Origin: an uncultured Agathobacter sp.
GTDB taxonomy: Bacteria > Bacillota > Clostridia > Lachnospirales > Lachnospiraceae
DNA length: 64,000 nt
Assembly (NCBI GenBank): GCA_910587655.1
Contig: CAJUND010000006.1
Location: 62,001-126,000, forward strand
Direction of reading: 5' to 3'
Shown here: one piece after another, positions 8,869 through 17,455 of the stretch
Layout: each line of letters starts with the position of its first letter
How positions within the stretch are numbered: position 1 is the stretch's first letter
The notes under the pieces: model-generated
Databases searched by the model: none
What the model saw: only the letters and a program-made list of their open reading frames with translations
What the model was told of the DNA's origin: nothing
Made by a program: the position numbers and the translations under genes

Positions 8869-8928
8869 GGTTGACAAATGCTTACCCGAAATGTTATTCT
8901 TATACAAAGGGGTAGGCAGATGTCAACC
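8869..8928 (+). promoter_or_regulatory. Promoter and long inverted repeat before the BlaI-type gene
   Basis: TTGACA (8871-8876) and TATTCT (8895-8900, 18-nt spacer) form a SigA-type promoter. The -35 box is inside the left arm of an imperfect inverted repeat: GGTTGACAAATGCTTACCC (8869-8887) against GGGGTAGGCAGATGTCAACC (8909-8928). The right arm overlaps the likely transcription start, as expected of repressor operators in a self-regulated BlaI/MecI operon. Confidence 0.65.
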
Positions 8929-8964
8929 TTGTTTTGTTTTATGAAATGCTGAAAGGGGAAACAT

Positions 8965-9333
8965 ATGAAACAGAAACTGACAGATGCAGAATGGAAAGTA
9001 ATGACAGTCCTCTGGGAACAGTCGCCGAGAACCATGATGGAAATTACAAACGCGCTGAAAGAAGAAACCGGATGGACGAAATACACGGTTATGTCCTTTT
9101 TAAAGCGCATGGAGGAAAAGGGTGCGCTCCATTTTACCGACGGGGGAAAGGCAAAGCTTTACTATCCTGACTGGAAAAAGGAAGATGCAGAAATCCAGGA
9201 AACAGAAGATTTTTTAAACAAAGTGTTTCATGGAAAAATCGGACTGATGCTAAACGCCATGGTGCAGCAGAACGCACTGTCGGAGCAGGAAATTGAAGAG
9301 CTGAACCGGATTCTGAATGAGTGTGAAAAATAA
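8965..9333 (+). CDS. BlaI/MecI/CopY-family repressor
   Basis: 122 residues, typical for the family. The winged helix is at residues 1-70 (LTDAEWKVMTVLWEQSPRT..., then GWTKYTVMSFLKRMEEKGAL), followed by the dimerisation helices with a conserved GLMLNAMVQQN-like stretch. In known systems such a repressor is cleaved when the partner membrane protease BlaR1/MecR1 senses a signal. The BlaR1-type gene starts 13 nt downstream, so they form one operon under the promoter at 8871. The signal need not be a beta-lactam here, see the sensor gene. Confidence 0.92.
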   Translation: MKQKLTDAEWKVMTVLWEQSPRTMMEITNALKEETGWTKYTVMSFLKRMEEKGALHFTDGGKAKLYYPDWKKEDAEIQETEDFLNKVFHGKIGLMLNAMVQQNALSEQEIEELNRILNECEK

Positions 9334-9346
9334 AAAGGAGTCTGGC

Positions 9347-11902
9347 ATGGAAAATTTGTATTATATGGTTTTTACAACATCATTATTTATACTGGTATTT
9401 TTGCTTTTACGAACAGCCGTCCGAAATAAAACCAGCATGCGCCTGCAGTATGCACTCTGGCTTTTGGTGGCAGTAAAGCTTCTGGTATTTCCTGTGCCGC
9501 AGATGGAAAGTTTCTTATCCGTCTGGCAGCTGTCCGGGATATGGGAAGACCGGCAGCAGGAGTTTCAGGGAAAAGCCGCAGAAGCAGCAGGTGTTCTGCA
9601 GACAAGGCCGCAGAAAACGTCTGCGGCAGGAAACGGGCACAGGGAATTACAGGTTCAGCCGTCCGCTGAAGGACAGCTGGACGGGGAAAAAGATTCCGCT
9701 GGCAGGAATTTAACGCCAGAGGATGGTTCATTTCAGAAAAAAAGCGGAAAATCCACGCATGGGGACAGTGCAGAAAAAAATATGTACAGAATCTGCACTG
9801 GCGTGGCAGCTGCGTGAAGTCTTTTTCTGTTCCTCTGTTTTCTACTGGAAAACCTTCGTTTTGCAGTCTGCCTGCATAAGAGGAGAAGCCGTCTGAAACA
9901 GGATTTTCCCCTCCCGGTTTATCTGGTAAAAGGACTCCCGTCCCCGTGCCTGTATGGGAAAGCAGTTTATCTGTCGCCGGAAATGGCAGGGGATGAAAAG
10001 AAACGCCTGCATATGATGACGCACGAATACTGCCACTACAGACAGGGGGATTTATGCTGGTCCGTCCTGCGCTGCTTATGTGTCATCTGCTGCTGGTGGA
10101 ATCCCCTGGTGTGGCTTTGCGCATGTCTGTCAAAGCAGGACTGCGAGCTTTCCTGCGATGAACTGGCGCTGAAGCGGCTTGGGGAAAATGAACGCATTTC
10201 ATATGGCAGGACGCTGCTTGGACTTGTTCCGGTAAAAACCAGAACAAAGGACTATTTTTCAGTTGCAACGACCATGACGGGAGGAGGAAAAATTATGAAG
10301 CGGAGGATACAGAAAATAGTAAATAAAAGCAAACCAGCGACTCCGGTATGCATACTTGCCATTCTGACAGCAGCAGTCTGTCTTGTCAGTGTAAGTACCT
10401 TAAAGCCGGAAGCAGTACAGACAGTCCTGCAGCCCGCGGGCAGTACGGTTTCCAGTGAACCGGTTTTAAAGGAAATACCGGAAACGGGAAAGCTTTCGCT
10501 GAAACTTGTTAATTCTGATGACGGAAAAATAAAAAAGGAAAATAATTTTTCTGTTTCGGCGGAGTACAGGGATGGAAACATTGTTCTTACGGAAAATGAA
10601 GGAGATACTAAGCTGGTTTCTATCGGGGAAAAATACGATGAGGGTGGTTTGTTTTTAAGCATGAAGGATGAAAACATCGGATATCTTTTATACTGCAGTA
10701 CCCCGGCAGGCGGGCAGATGATGAAGTTACTGTATTCAACAGACGACAGATGGAAAACGTACAGTGAAACAGACATCAGCAGCCGGATTGACGGTTATCC
10801 CACAAGCATGTCCGCACTGCGGGACGGGAAGATGTATATAGGTGCACAGATGCACAGCAACGGCTATATGTTTGAAAGCACCGACAGCGGGAAAAACTGG
10901 AATCCCGTCTTTATAAATGAAAGTAGTGACCAGTGCCGGAATGGGTATGCGCCCCTGCTGGACGGGGAAAAAGGCATTTCCTATGTTCTTCTGGAAAGTG
11001 ACGGAATTTTTTCTTTGTATCGGTCTGATGAAAAAATGTCTGAATGGAAGCTGTCAGGTGTTTTTTTACTGGAAAACGGTATACAGGAATATTTTATAAG
11101 CGGGGATATGGTTGTAATTACCGATTTACTGGGAAACTGGTACCAGCTGCTGGACGGGGAGGAAGAGGCAGCAGTCACAGACCTGGACGAAGCCGTCGGA
11201 AAGGCTGTGCTTTCCCATAATGCTGACAGCTATGGCGCCCTGGCCCTGGAATGTGTGGCGGAAGGTCATATTCTGCTGGGAAAAGAAGTTAAAAACGCAG
11301 AAACCACCGTATATGCACTGACAATGTACGGTGAGTACGGATTTGAAAACGGTGGATTTATCAAAGGTTCCGGAACCGGTACGATTCCGGCTGTAATCGT
11401 TTTTTCCCATGATGAAGAAAACGGGTATGTGCTGGAAGATTTCAGATACCCGATGGACGGGGGATATTATATCTCTTCCATTCATGAATTGTTTCCGGAA
11501 AAATACTGGGAGCGCTGTATTAACAGAAACGAAGCTGATGATGAGGAACTGACCAGGCAGGAACTGGTTTACGCCGCCGGTTACTTAAAACAGATTGGCA
11601 GAGATGCCGGAATCGGAGAATATCCAAACGGTGATTATCCTCTGCTGACGGATGAAGGAGTCAGTGTGGAAGTGTCCAACCATATGTGGGAGCTGGAAAA
11701 ACTGTACGGTTATCCGTACTGGATAGGAAATCTGGAAAAGCTGGAAGACGGGGTACGGTATCTGTATGAAATGGACCTGGATAAAGATGCGGGAGAAATT
11801 ATTTATACAAAAAGCGTTTACGATACCGGAGAAGTGGCGGAACGATTCCGGTTTGACATGAAGACCGGGGAGGAAATAAAACAGGTAACAGTTCAGCCAT
11901 AG
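9347..11902 (+). pseudogene. BlaR1/MecR1-like M56 sensor protease with in-frame TGA
   Basis: The frame from ATG 9347 (behind AAAGGAG) runs to 11902 without frameshift but is cut by one TGA at 9815-9817. Both sides are coding: membrane segments and a charged linker before it; after it SLFLFLCFLLENLRFAV, the M56 domain with H226-E227-x-x-H230 (HEYCH), and CDELALKRLG. Changing TGA to TGG (Trp) would restore an 851-residue protein. A further membrane segment (about 335-355) leads to a long exterior domain with Asp-box motifs (STDSGKNW and a weaker STDDRW), not the penicillin-binding domain of BlaR1. It may be a recent nonsense mutation, a sequencing error, or two separate polypeptides. Confidence 0.75.
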
Positions 11903-11918
11903 CTGACTGAACTGTTAC
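11885..11918 (+). terminator. Hairpin after the BlaR1-type gene
   Basis: GTAACAGTTCAG (11885-11896) and CTGAACTGTTAC (11907-11918) are perfectly complementary over 12 bp. The left arm overlaps the last codons of the gene. No T-run follows, so termination efficiency is uncertain. An identical pair of arms with a T-run is found at 61226-61265. Confidence 0.6.
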
Positions 11919-11947
11919 ACGAAATTTACAAAATTTGCAAAAAGGTG

Positions 11948-11976
11948 TTGACATTTCCTTTTAGTCAGGCTATAAT
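11948..11976 (+). promoter_or_regulatory. Strong SigA promoter for the tRNA genes
   Basis: TTGACA (11948-11953), a 17-nt spacer and TATAAT (11971-11976): a consensus match in both boxes, 44 nt before tRNA-Val. Confidence 0.9.
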
Positions 11977-12019
11977 AATCAAGTCGGTCAGGGATGAAAT
12001 TACTTCTGACCGATGAAAT

Positions 12020-12092
12020 GGGATCTTAGCTCAGCTGGGAGAGCATCTGCCTTACAAGCAGAGGGTCATAGGTTCGAGCCCTATAGGTCCCA
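12020..12092 (+). tRNA. tRNA-Val (anticodon TAC)
   Basis: 73 nt. The acceptor stem GGGATCT/AGGTCCC, the D arm TAGCTCAGCTGGGAGAGCA, anticodon stem-loop TCTGC-CTTACAA-GCAGA with TAC at positions 34-36, and T arm ATAGG-TTCGAGC-CCTAT all fold. Discriminator base is A; CCA is not encoded. It is the first gene of a two-tRNA transcript. Confidence 0.96.
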
Positions 12093-12119
12093 TTGATTTT
12101 CTGAATTTTATACAGATAT

Positions 12120-12193
12120 GGCGAGATGGCTCAACTGGCTAGAGCGTCCGGTTCATACCCGGGAGGTTGAGAGTTCAAGTCTCTCTCTCGCTA
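12120..12193 (+). tRNA. tRNA-Met (anticodon CAT), probably elongator
   Basis: 74 nt. Acceptor GGCGAGA/TCTCGCT, D arm with GGCTCAACTGGCTAGAGC, anticodon stem-loop TCCGG-TTCATAC-CCGGG giving CAT, T arm GAGAG-TTCAAGT-CTCTC. It lacks the three G-C pairs of an initiator anticodon stem and has a paired first acceptor position (G.T), which points to elongator tRNA-Met. A CAT tRNA read as Ile after lysidine modification cannot be fully excluded, but the anticodon arm fits Met. Confidence 0.93.
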
Positions 12194-12200
12194 CGAGAGG

Positions 12201-12241
12201 AACTGTCGTTTTATGGTTTATACTATGAACGGCAGTTTTTG
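12201..12241 (+). terminator. Rho-independent terminator of the tRNA operon
   Basis: AACTGTCGTT (12201-12210) pairs with AACGGCAGTT (12228-12237) with one wobble, followed by TTTTTGTTGT. Confidence 0.85.
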
Positions 12242-12290
12242 TTGTATTTATTAGCAGAACAGAGGGCTTGTTCATAAATTTAAGATGGAT

Positions 12291-12377
12291 TAAAGTGATA
12301 AAATAGGGGGATAATTAAGAATAATATCAATAATATGAGTAAATAAAGTTGACTAAAGTGAAAAAATCACATATGAT
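12291..12377 (+). promoter_or_regulatory. Promoter of the RloA/RloB pair with two direct repeats
   Basis: TTGACT (12349-12354), 17-nt spacer, TATGAT (12372-12377). A 14-mer TAAAGTGAWAAAAT occurs at 12291-12304 and again at 12354-12367, inside the spacer and touching the -35 box. Starts are exactly 63 bp apart, six helical turns, so a regulator could bind both on one face. No regulator gene is adjacent. Confidence 0.7.
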
Positions 12378-12398
12378 ATAGCAGAAGGAGAGGGTGGT

Positions 12399-13775
12399 AT
12401 GCTGATTAGGTTTAATATAAAAAACTTTTTATCATTTGATAAAAGGGATGATTCCTGTACAGAGGAATTTTCAATGATTTCAGGAAAAGTCAGAAGCAAA
12501 AAGGAGCATCTTTATGATGATGACAGAATTAAACTGTTAAAATTTGCTGCTGTATACGGAGCCAATGCTGCAGGAAAATCCAATCTGGTAAAGGCAATGA
12601 ATTTTATGCGGGAGACTGTTGTTTCAGGTCTTCCGGACGGGCATACAGAAAAATACTGTAAAGTGAATCCCGCTAATAAAAATCAGCCCAGCTATTTTGA
12701 ACTTGAGATTATGCTGAATGAAAAGTACTATTCCTATGGATTTGAAGTTGTTCTCAGCCAGAGCCGGTTCCTCTCAGAGTGGCTGGTGGAATTACGTCCG
12801 GATAATTCGGAAAAGGTGATATTTGAAAGAAATATTGAAGAAGGAACATATAAACTTGGCTCAGATTTAAGAGTTAAAGGTTTGACAGAAAAAGTAAACA
12901 TTTATGCGGATGATATTCGTGATGATTCTACGGCTCTTTTTTTATCTGTAATGAACCAGAATAAAAAAAGTCTGTATGAGAAATATGAACAGGCTGGAAT
13001 TTTACGGAAGGTGTTTTTTTGGATAAAGTATTATTTTGATATTATTTTTCCGAATCAGCCAGTTTCAGATTATTCATACCTTGCCAAAGCGGAAAACGTG
13101 GAGGAAATATGCAGAATTATTACAGCATTTGGAACGGGTATTACCAGTTTTAAAATGGTGGATATGTCATTAGAAAGTATATTAGGGAAATTATCAGATA
13201 GTTTAAGACAGAGAGTTATTGCAGATGTTGAACATAACAGGATACAAATTAGAAATAATGAACATATAAATCAGATAAATATGGCAATGAGAAGCAAGTA
13301 TGATTTTTTCATCATTACACTTGATGAAACAGAAGAAATTAAGTGCCAGACCATCGAATTTTCACATGGAAAAGAGGATGTTCTTTTCCGATTTTCAGAA
13401 GAATCAGATGGAACAGTGAGATTACTGGATTTGCTGGAAATACTTCTGGCAGGAGAGGGAAAGACGTATGTGATTGATGAACTGGACAGGTGTCTTCATC
13501 CCAGTCTGACGTATAAATTTGTAGAATCGTTTTTGCAGATTGCTGCAGAAAAAAAGATACAGTTAATCGTTACTACCCATGAATCCCGTCTAATGGACTT
13601 TGATTTGCTCAGAAGGGATGAAATCTGGTTTATTAATAAAAAAGCAGACGGAACATCGGACATATATTCCCTGGAAGAATATAATGCCAGGTTTGACCAG
13701 AAAATCGATAAGGCATATTTAGAGGGACGTTATGGGGGAGTTCCGGTTTTCAGTACCATTTTTCCTGTAGAATAA
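12399..13775 (+). CDS. RloA/AbiLi-type AAA15 ATPase
   Basis: 458 residues. N-terminal MLIRFNIKNFLSFDKRDDSC is the usual beginning of AAA15/SMC-like ATPases; Walker A is GANAAGKSN with K60; Walker B is VIDELDRCLHP; the late VTTHESRLMDFDLLRRDEIWFI segment is characteristic of RloA. The family is known from restriction-linked and abortive-infection loci, paired with an RloB (AbiLii-like) protein; such a gene follows 43 nt downstream. Codons are markedly more AT-rich than in the neighbouring housekeeping genes, and the locus sits directly after two tRNA genes, which suggests horizontal acquisition. The ribosome binding site is AGGAGAGG. It has no visible defect. Confidence 0.9.
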   Translation: MLIRFNIKNFLSFDKRDDSCTEEFSMISGKVRSKKEHLYDDDRIKLLKFAAVYGANAAGKSNLVKAMNFMRETVVSGLPDGHTEKYCKVNPANKNQPSYFELEIMLNEKYYSYGFEVVLSQSRFLSEWLVELRPDNSEKVIFERNIEEGTYKLGSDLRVKGLTEKVNIYADDIRDDSTALFLSVMNQNKKSLYEKYEQAGILRKVFFWIKYYFDIIFPNQPVSDYSYLAKAENVEEICRIITAFGTGITSFKMVDMSLESILGKLSDSLRQRVIADVEHNRIQIRNNEHINQINMAMRSKYDFFIITLDETEEIKCQTIEFSHGKEDVLFRFSEESDGTVRLLDLLEILLAGEGKTYVIDELDRCLHPSLTYKFVESFLQIAAEKKIQLIVTTHESRLMDFDLLRRDEIWFINKKADGTSDIYSLEEYNARFDQKIDKAYLEGRYGGVPVFSTIFPVE

Positions 13776-13818
13776 TGCTTTGCAGAAACTGATTTCAAAT
13801 TGGGAGGAGGAAGGGCAC

Positions 13819-14768
13819 GTGAGAGAAAAGAAAAGTTTTGCAGAGCGTGTCAAAGTTTTAACATCAGATGAGGAAAAGAAAAAGTATTTTCTGGTGTATG
13901 TGGGGGAAAGAACAGAGAGCCTCTATTTTGATGCCGTGAATGAATTAAAGGAAGAAATAAGGATTAATCCGCTCATCGAGCTTGTACCCATTGTGCGCAG
14001 TTACAGTGAGGAAGGCTGGAGTAATCCCAGAAAGATTCTGGAGCGGATTGTGCAGAATATGGAAGAACTCCAAAGTGGAAAGGTTTCCTATGAGACGCTT
14101 TTAAACTGGATCATGGAGTACTTTCAGGATCAGGGACATATAACGAATAGTCGTCCGCTTAAAAAAAGTATATGGAATACGTTAATGTGGATATGCCAGG
14201 AACAGTTAGGGGTTACGCTGGATAAGATTTCCGGTAACCCGGAGGAAGACTGTGCTAAAATTGTTTCCAGCCTGGAAAAAGAAACAGAACTGGAAAATCT
14301 GATGAACGACGTGACAAAAATTATAGAATATGGAAAAATTACGTTTGCAGAGGGATTTGATAAAATTTGCTTTATTGTGGACCGTGACAGGGAAAGCTTT
14401 ACGGACAGCCAGTATGAGTATGTGCTGGAACAGTGTCAAAAAAGAGGTTTTGGTTTTTATGTGACGAATCCGTGTTTTGAGTTCTGGCTTTTACTGCATT
14501 TTAATGATGTTGAGAAATTGACAGGGAACAGCTGCTTAAAAATCCAAAGGTTACTGCAAAACAAAGATATTCTGAGAGGGAATTAAGGAAGCGTATTCCG
14601 GCATACAGGAAATCAAAGTATGATGCAAAATCACTGGTAAGAAATATTGATTCTGCAGTTCATAATGAAGAAAAATTCTGTGAAAATATCGTACAGTTAA
14701 AAGAAGATGCAGGCAGCAATATCGGGCTGCTGATCTGCGAAATGAGAACCGGCAGCCCGGAAAAATAA
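13819..14768 (+). pseudogene. RloB/AbiLii-like partner, frameshifted near the C-terminus
   Basis: Starts at GTG 13819 behind a strong GGAGGAGG. The first frame runs to a TAA at 14584-14586. It contains the RloB motifs FLVYVGERTESLYF (acidic, toprim-like), CFIVDRDRE (Asp-x-x-Asp type) and VTNPCFEFWLLLHFND. The missing C-terminus is found in another frame immediately downstream: KRIPAYRKSKYDAKSLVRN and SNIGLLICEMRTGSPEK, ending at TAA 14766-14768. A one-base shift near 14580 joins them. No classical slippery heptamer is visible, so mutation or sequencing error is likelier than programmed frameshifting. If real, it may disable this defence pair, though the catalytic motifs are all before the break. 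Confidence 0.8.
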
Positions 14769-14778
14769 AATGGCAGAA

Positions 14779-15420
14779 TTATATATTTTGATTTGACGGA
14801 CACACCTCCGCCAGCGGGCATTCCATGCACTTCGGATTCCTTGCCGTACAAATCGTCCTGCCATGCTGGATAATCTGGATATTATACAAAATCCACTGTT
14901 CTTTCGGCAGTATTTCCATCAGCTCTTTTTCAATGACCACCGGGTCTTCACTTTCTGTCAGTCCGAGTTTTCTGGAAATGCGTTTTACGTGTGTATCCAC
15001 GACAATACTCGGCTCTTTAAAAATATTTCCCCGGATAACATTAGCAGTTTTTCTGCCGACGCCGTCAAGGGCGGTAAGCTGTTCCAGCTCAGAAGGGACT
15101 TCCCCGTCATAAAGCTCCAGCAGTTTTTTCGAACAGGCAATAATATTTTTTGCCTTGTTTTTATAAAAACCGGTGGAATAAATATCCTGTTCCAGTTCCC
15201 GGATGTCTGCGTCTGCAAAGCTCTGGACAGTCGGATATTTTTTAAATAAATCCGCAGTGACGATATTTACCCTTGCGTCCGTACACTGGGCGCTTAACAT
15301 GGTGGCAATTAAAAGCTGGAAGGGGGTTTCGTGGTTTAAATAGCATTTCAGGTTCGTTCCATAGGTTTCATTTAATAAGGTAACCAGACGGGTGACATCC
15401 GTTTTTTTCTTTTGCGCCAT
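14779..15420 (-). CDS. nth: Endonuclease III
   Basis: 213 residues. Helix-hairpin-helix LDGVGRKTANV carries the catalytic lysine, VVDTHVKRIS the catalytic Asp, and the C-terminus has the 4Fe-4S ligands in C-x6-C-x2-C-x5-C spacing (CTARNPKCMECPLAEVC). It is a DNA glycosylase/AP lyase that removes oxidised pyrimidines. The AraC-type gene lies just upstream on the same strand (stop 15434, Nth start 15420), so the two may be cotranscribed. It converges on the broken RloB gene. Confidence 0.96.
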   Translation of the reverse strand: MAQKKKTDVTRLVTLLNETYGTNLKCYLNHETPFQLLIATMLSAQCTDARVNIVTADLFKKYPTVQSFADADIRELEQDIYSTGFYKNKAKNIIACSKKLLELYDGEVPSELEQLTALDGVGRKTANVIRGNIFKEPSIVVDTHVKRISRKLGLTESEDPVVIEKELMEILPKEQWILYNIQIIQHGRTICTARNPKCMECPLAEVCPSNQNI

Positions 15421-15433
15421 GATGTACTCCTTT

Positions 15434-16315
15434 TTATTCGCGGCTTTCTTTCCGGAACTGCCGCGGCGTCATATGGTATTTGTTTTTGAATGCACGGTTA
15501 AAATAAGAAAGATTGTCAAATCCTGTTTCCGCTGCAATATCAAGGATTGAGGAATCAGAGGTTGTGAGAAGCCTCGATGCCATGGTAAGCCGGTAATCCT
15601 TCAGATAGTCAACAAACGTGGTTCCCATGGTATCCTTGAAATACCGCATAAAGTGTGATTCGGAAAAGTCAATGGCTGAGGCAATCTCTGCAATCGTAAT
15701 TTTGTGCATGTAATTATTTTCAATATATTTGAGAACGATTTTCATCTTTTCCAGTACCCTGCGCGGTTCCTTCGGGGCGGATAAATTCCTGCAGCGGTTG
15801 TTTAAAATATAGAAAAACTGAAACAGCTGGCTTTTGATAAAAAGTTCGTATCCCTGCGGCATTGTCCGGCAGATTTCATCACAGGCGTCAATCGGCGCCG
15901 CCACATCCCGGAAGTAGGGATAGACCGGGGTAAACACAGTGGGAACCGTGATTTTGCCCGCCATCAGCGGCTGTAAAAATTCCGATGTGGTAACGTCGGA
16001 TTTTCTGGAAAGTAAAAGGCTTGGATGAAAAATTATATTTTCGTATTCCATGGCGGAATCATCCAGCTGGCCAATGGAGTGGAGCTGGCCGGGCACAATA
16101 AAAACAATGGCAGGCGCCATGACCTTGTACTGGCGGAAATCCACAGTAATGCAGCCGCTTCCTTTTTTGATATAAATTATTTCAAATTCATCATGCCAGT
16201 GCAGGGGAACCTCCGGAAAATCCAGGGGAATCGAGCATAAATAGGTATTATACGGAAATACCATTTTTCCGTGTGTGATTTTTTCATGGTAGTTTTCATA
16301 TTCCAGGATATTCAT
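15434..16315 (-). CDS. AraC-family regulator with cupin sensor
   Basis: About 293 residues from the ATG at 16315. The N-terminal cupin-like domain holds LHWHDEFEIIYIKKGSGCI; the C-terminal pair of helix-turn-helices spans about 190-293 (ITIAEIASAIDFSESHFMRYFKD and ILDIAAETGFDNLSYFNRAFKNKYHMTPRQFR). Such proteins usually respond to sugars or related small molecules. The frame is open to 16531, but upstream residues lack family similarity and run through the divergent promoter region. The start is not well fixed because the ribosome binding site is weak. It diverges from the thioesterase operon, a plausible target. Confidence 0.86.
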   Translation of the reverse strand: MNILEYENYHEKITHGKMVFPYNTYLCSIPLDFPEVPLHWHDEFEIIYIKKGSGCITVDFRQYKVMAPAIVFIVPGQLHSIGQLDDSAMEYENIIFHPSLLLSRKSDVTTSEFLQPLMAGKITVPTVFTPVYPYFRDVAAPIDACDEICRTMPQGYELFIKSQLFQFFYILNNRCRNLSAPKEPRRVLEKMKIVLKYIENNYMHKITIAEIASAIDFSESHFMRYFKDTMGTTFVDYLKDYRLTMASRLLTTSDSSILDIAAETGFDNLSYFNRAFKNKYHMTPRQFRKESRE

Positions 16316-16433
16316 ACCGTAATCATACCATAACTGTCTGGAAATCTCAAAGTCTTTCACGCAAATATTGACAATATGATTGCTCCTGATATATGATTTA
16401 ACATAGAAAAAATGTTCGGCAAGGGAGAAAACT

Positions 16434-16823
16434 ATGTTAAAAACAGGAATCACGGCAAAGCGGGAAATAATGGTAACGGAGGAAAATACTGCGAAGGCAT
16501 TAAAAAGCGGCGCGTTGGATGTTTTTGCCACACCGGCAATGATTGCGCTGATGGAGGAAACAGCATGGAACAGTGTTCAGGGTGAGCTGGAGGAAGGCTG
16601 CGGTACCGTTGGAACCGCACTGAATGTAGCGCATGTATCGGCAACGCCGGTCGGGATGAAGGTGACCTGTGAAACGGAACTTGTAAAAGTGGACAAAAGG
16701 GCACTGACATTTTCCGTAAAGGCGTATGATGAAGCAGGACTGATTGGAGAGGGCGTACATGAGCGTTTTATTGTCCAGAATGAAAAATTCCAGTCAAAAG
16801 CAGATGCAAAGCGGACAGAGTAA
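16434..16823 (+). CDS. FlK-like hot-dog thioesterase
   Basis: 129 residues. The predicted triad T33, E41 and H67 (FATPAMIALMEETAW; NVAHVSATPVG) has the same spacing as Thr42-Glu50-His76 of fluoroacetyl-CoA thioesterase FlK, the family's reference. The substrate here need not be fluorinated; most relatives are of unknown specificity. ATG lies 8 nt behind AAGGGAG. The stop shares a base with the next gene (TAATG), so translation is coupled. Confidence 0.85.
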   Translation: MLKTGITAKREIMVTEENTAKALKSGALDVFATPAMIALMEETAWNSVQGELEEGCGTVGTALNVAHVSATPVGMKVTCETELVKVDKRALTFSVKAYDEAGLIGEGVHERFIVQNEKFQSKADAKRTE

Positions 16824-17455
16824 TGCTGTACGATAAGGATATCAGGGAACCCCTGTTTGAGTTTTTAGAGGAGACCTATGGCAAAATCCGGCTGCTGGAG
16901 GAACAGGTAATGGGACGTTCCAGGGCGGATGCCGTTATGGTTGTTCCGGATGCGCTCTATGGAATTGAAATTAAAAGTGATGCGGATACCTATGCAAGAC
17001 TGGGCCGGCAGGTGGAAGATTACGACCTTTACTATGATTACAATATTATCGTTGCAGGTACCAGCCATGCGGTACATGTCAAAGAACATGTGCCGGAATG
17101 GTGGGGAATTATAACCGTGGAACAGGAAGACACTGGCGCCGATTTTTATTTTCTGCGCAGGCCGCAGAAGAACCCGAAGCTGGACTGGGGGCATAAGATT
17201 GAGATTCTGTGGAGGCCTGAGCTTGCCCATATCCAGGAGCTGAACGGGATGTATGCATATAAGAATAAAAGCAAACGGTTTGTTGCGGATAAAATCGTGG
17301 AAACAGTTCCCGGGGAACTGCTAAGCGGGCAGCTGTCACAGGAACTGTTTGAGCGTGATTATACAAAAATATGGGACAGTATCCAGCAGTTTCGGAAAGA
17401 AAACGGACAGAAACCCCGCAGGAGAAAAAGACGAAGACGAAGGAGCAGACAGTGA
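16823..17455 (+). CDS. sce7726-like family protein with PD-(D/E)XK-type core
   Basis: 210 residues. Residues about 33-85 show RADAVMVV, then YGIEIKSDADTYARLGRQ and VEDYDLYYDYNIIV, matching the D...ExK...Q pattern of PD-(D/E)XK nucleases as found in the sce7726 family, whose biological role is not established. The C-terminus is a very basic tail of mainly Arg (last 15 residues), which could bind nucleic acid. It is translationally coupled to the thioesterase before it and the glycosyltransferase-like gene after it (GTGA overlap). The nuclease activity is inferred from motif pattern only. Confidence 0.72.
   Translation: MLYDKDIREPLFEFLEETYGKIRLLEEQVMGRSRADAVMVVPDALYGIEIKSDADTYARLGRQVEDYDLYYDYNIIVAGTSHAVHVKEHVPEWWGIITVEQEDTGADFYFLRRPQKNPKLDWGHKIEILWRPELAHIQELNGMYAYKNKSKRFVADKIVETVPGELLSGQLSQELFERDYTKIWDSIQQFRKENGQKPRRRKRRRRRSRQ

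Noticed and set aside
9815..9817. Selenocysteine codon in the BlaR1-type gene
   Set aside because: The TGA is in a membrane helix where Trp fits, no bacterial SECIS-like hairpin follows, and Sec is unknown in the family.
14572..14590. Programmed -1 frameshift in the RloB-like gene
   Set aside because: No X-XXY-YYZ slippery site or downstream hairpin is visible; a mutation or sequencing error is simpler.
12093..14800. Integrative element with att sites at tRNA-Met
   Set aside because: I found no second copy of the tRNA 3' end downstream and no integrase, so only general horizontal transfer is suggested.
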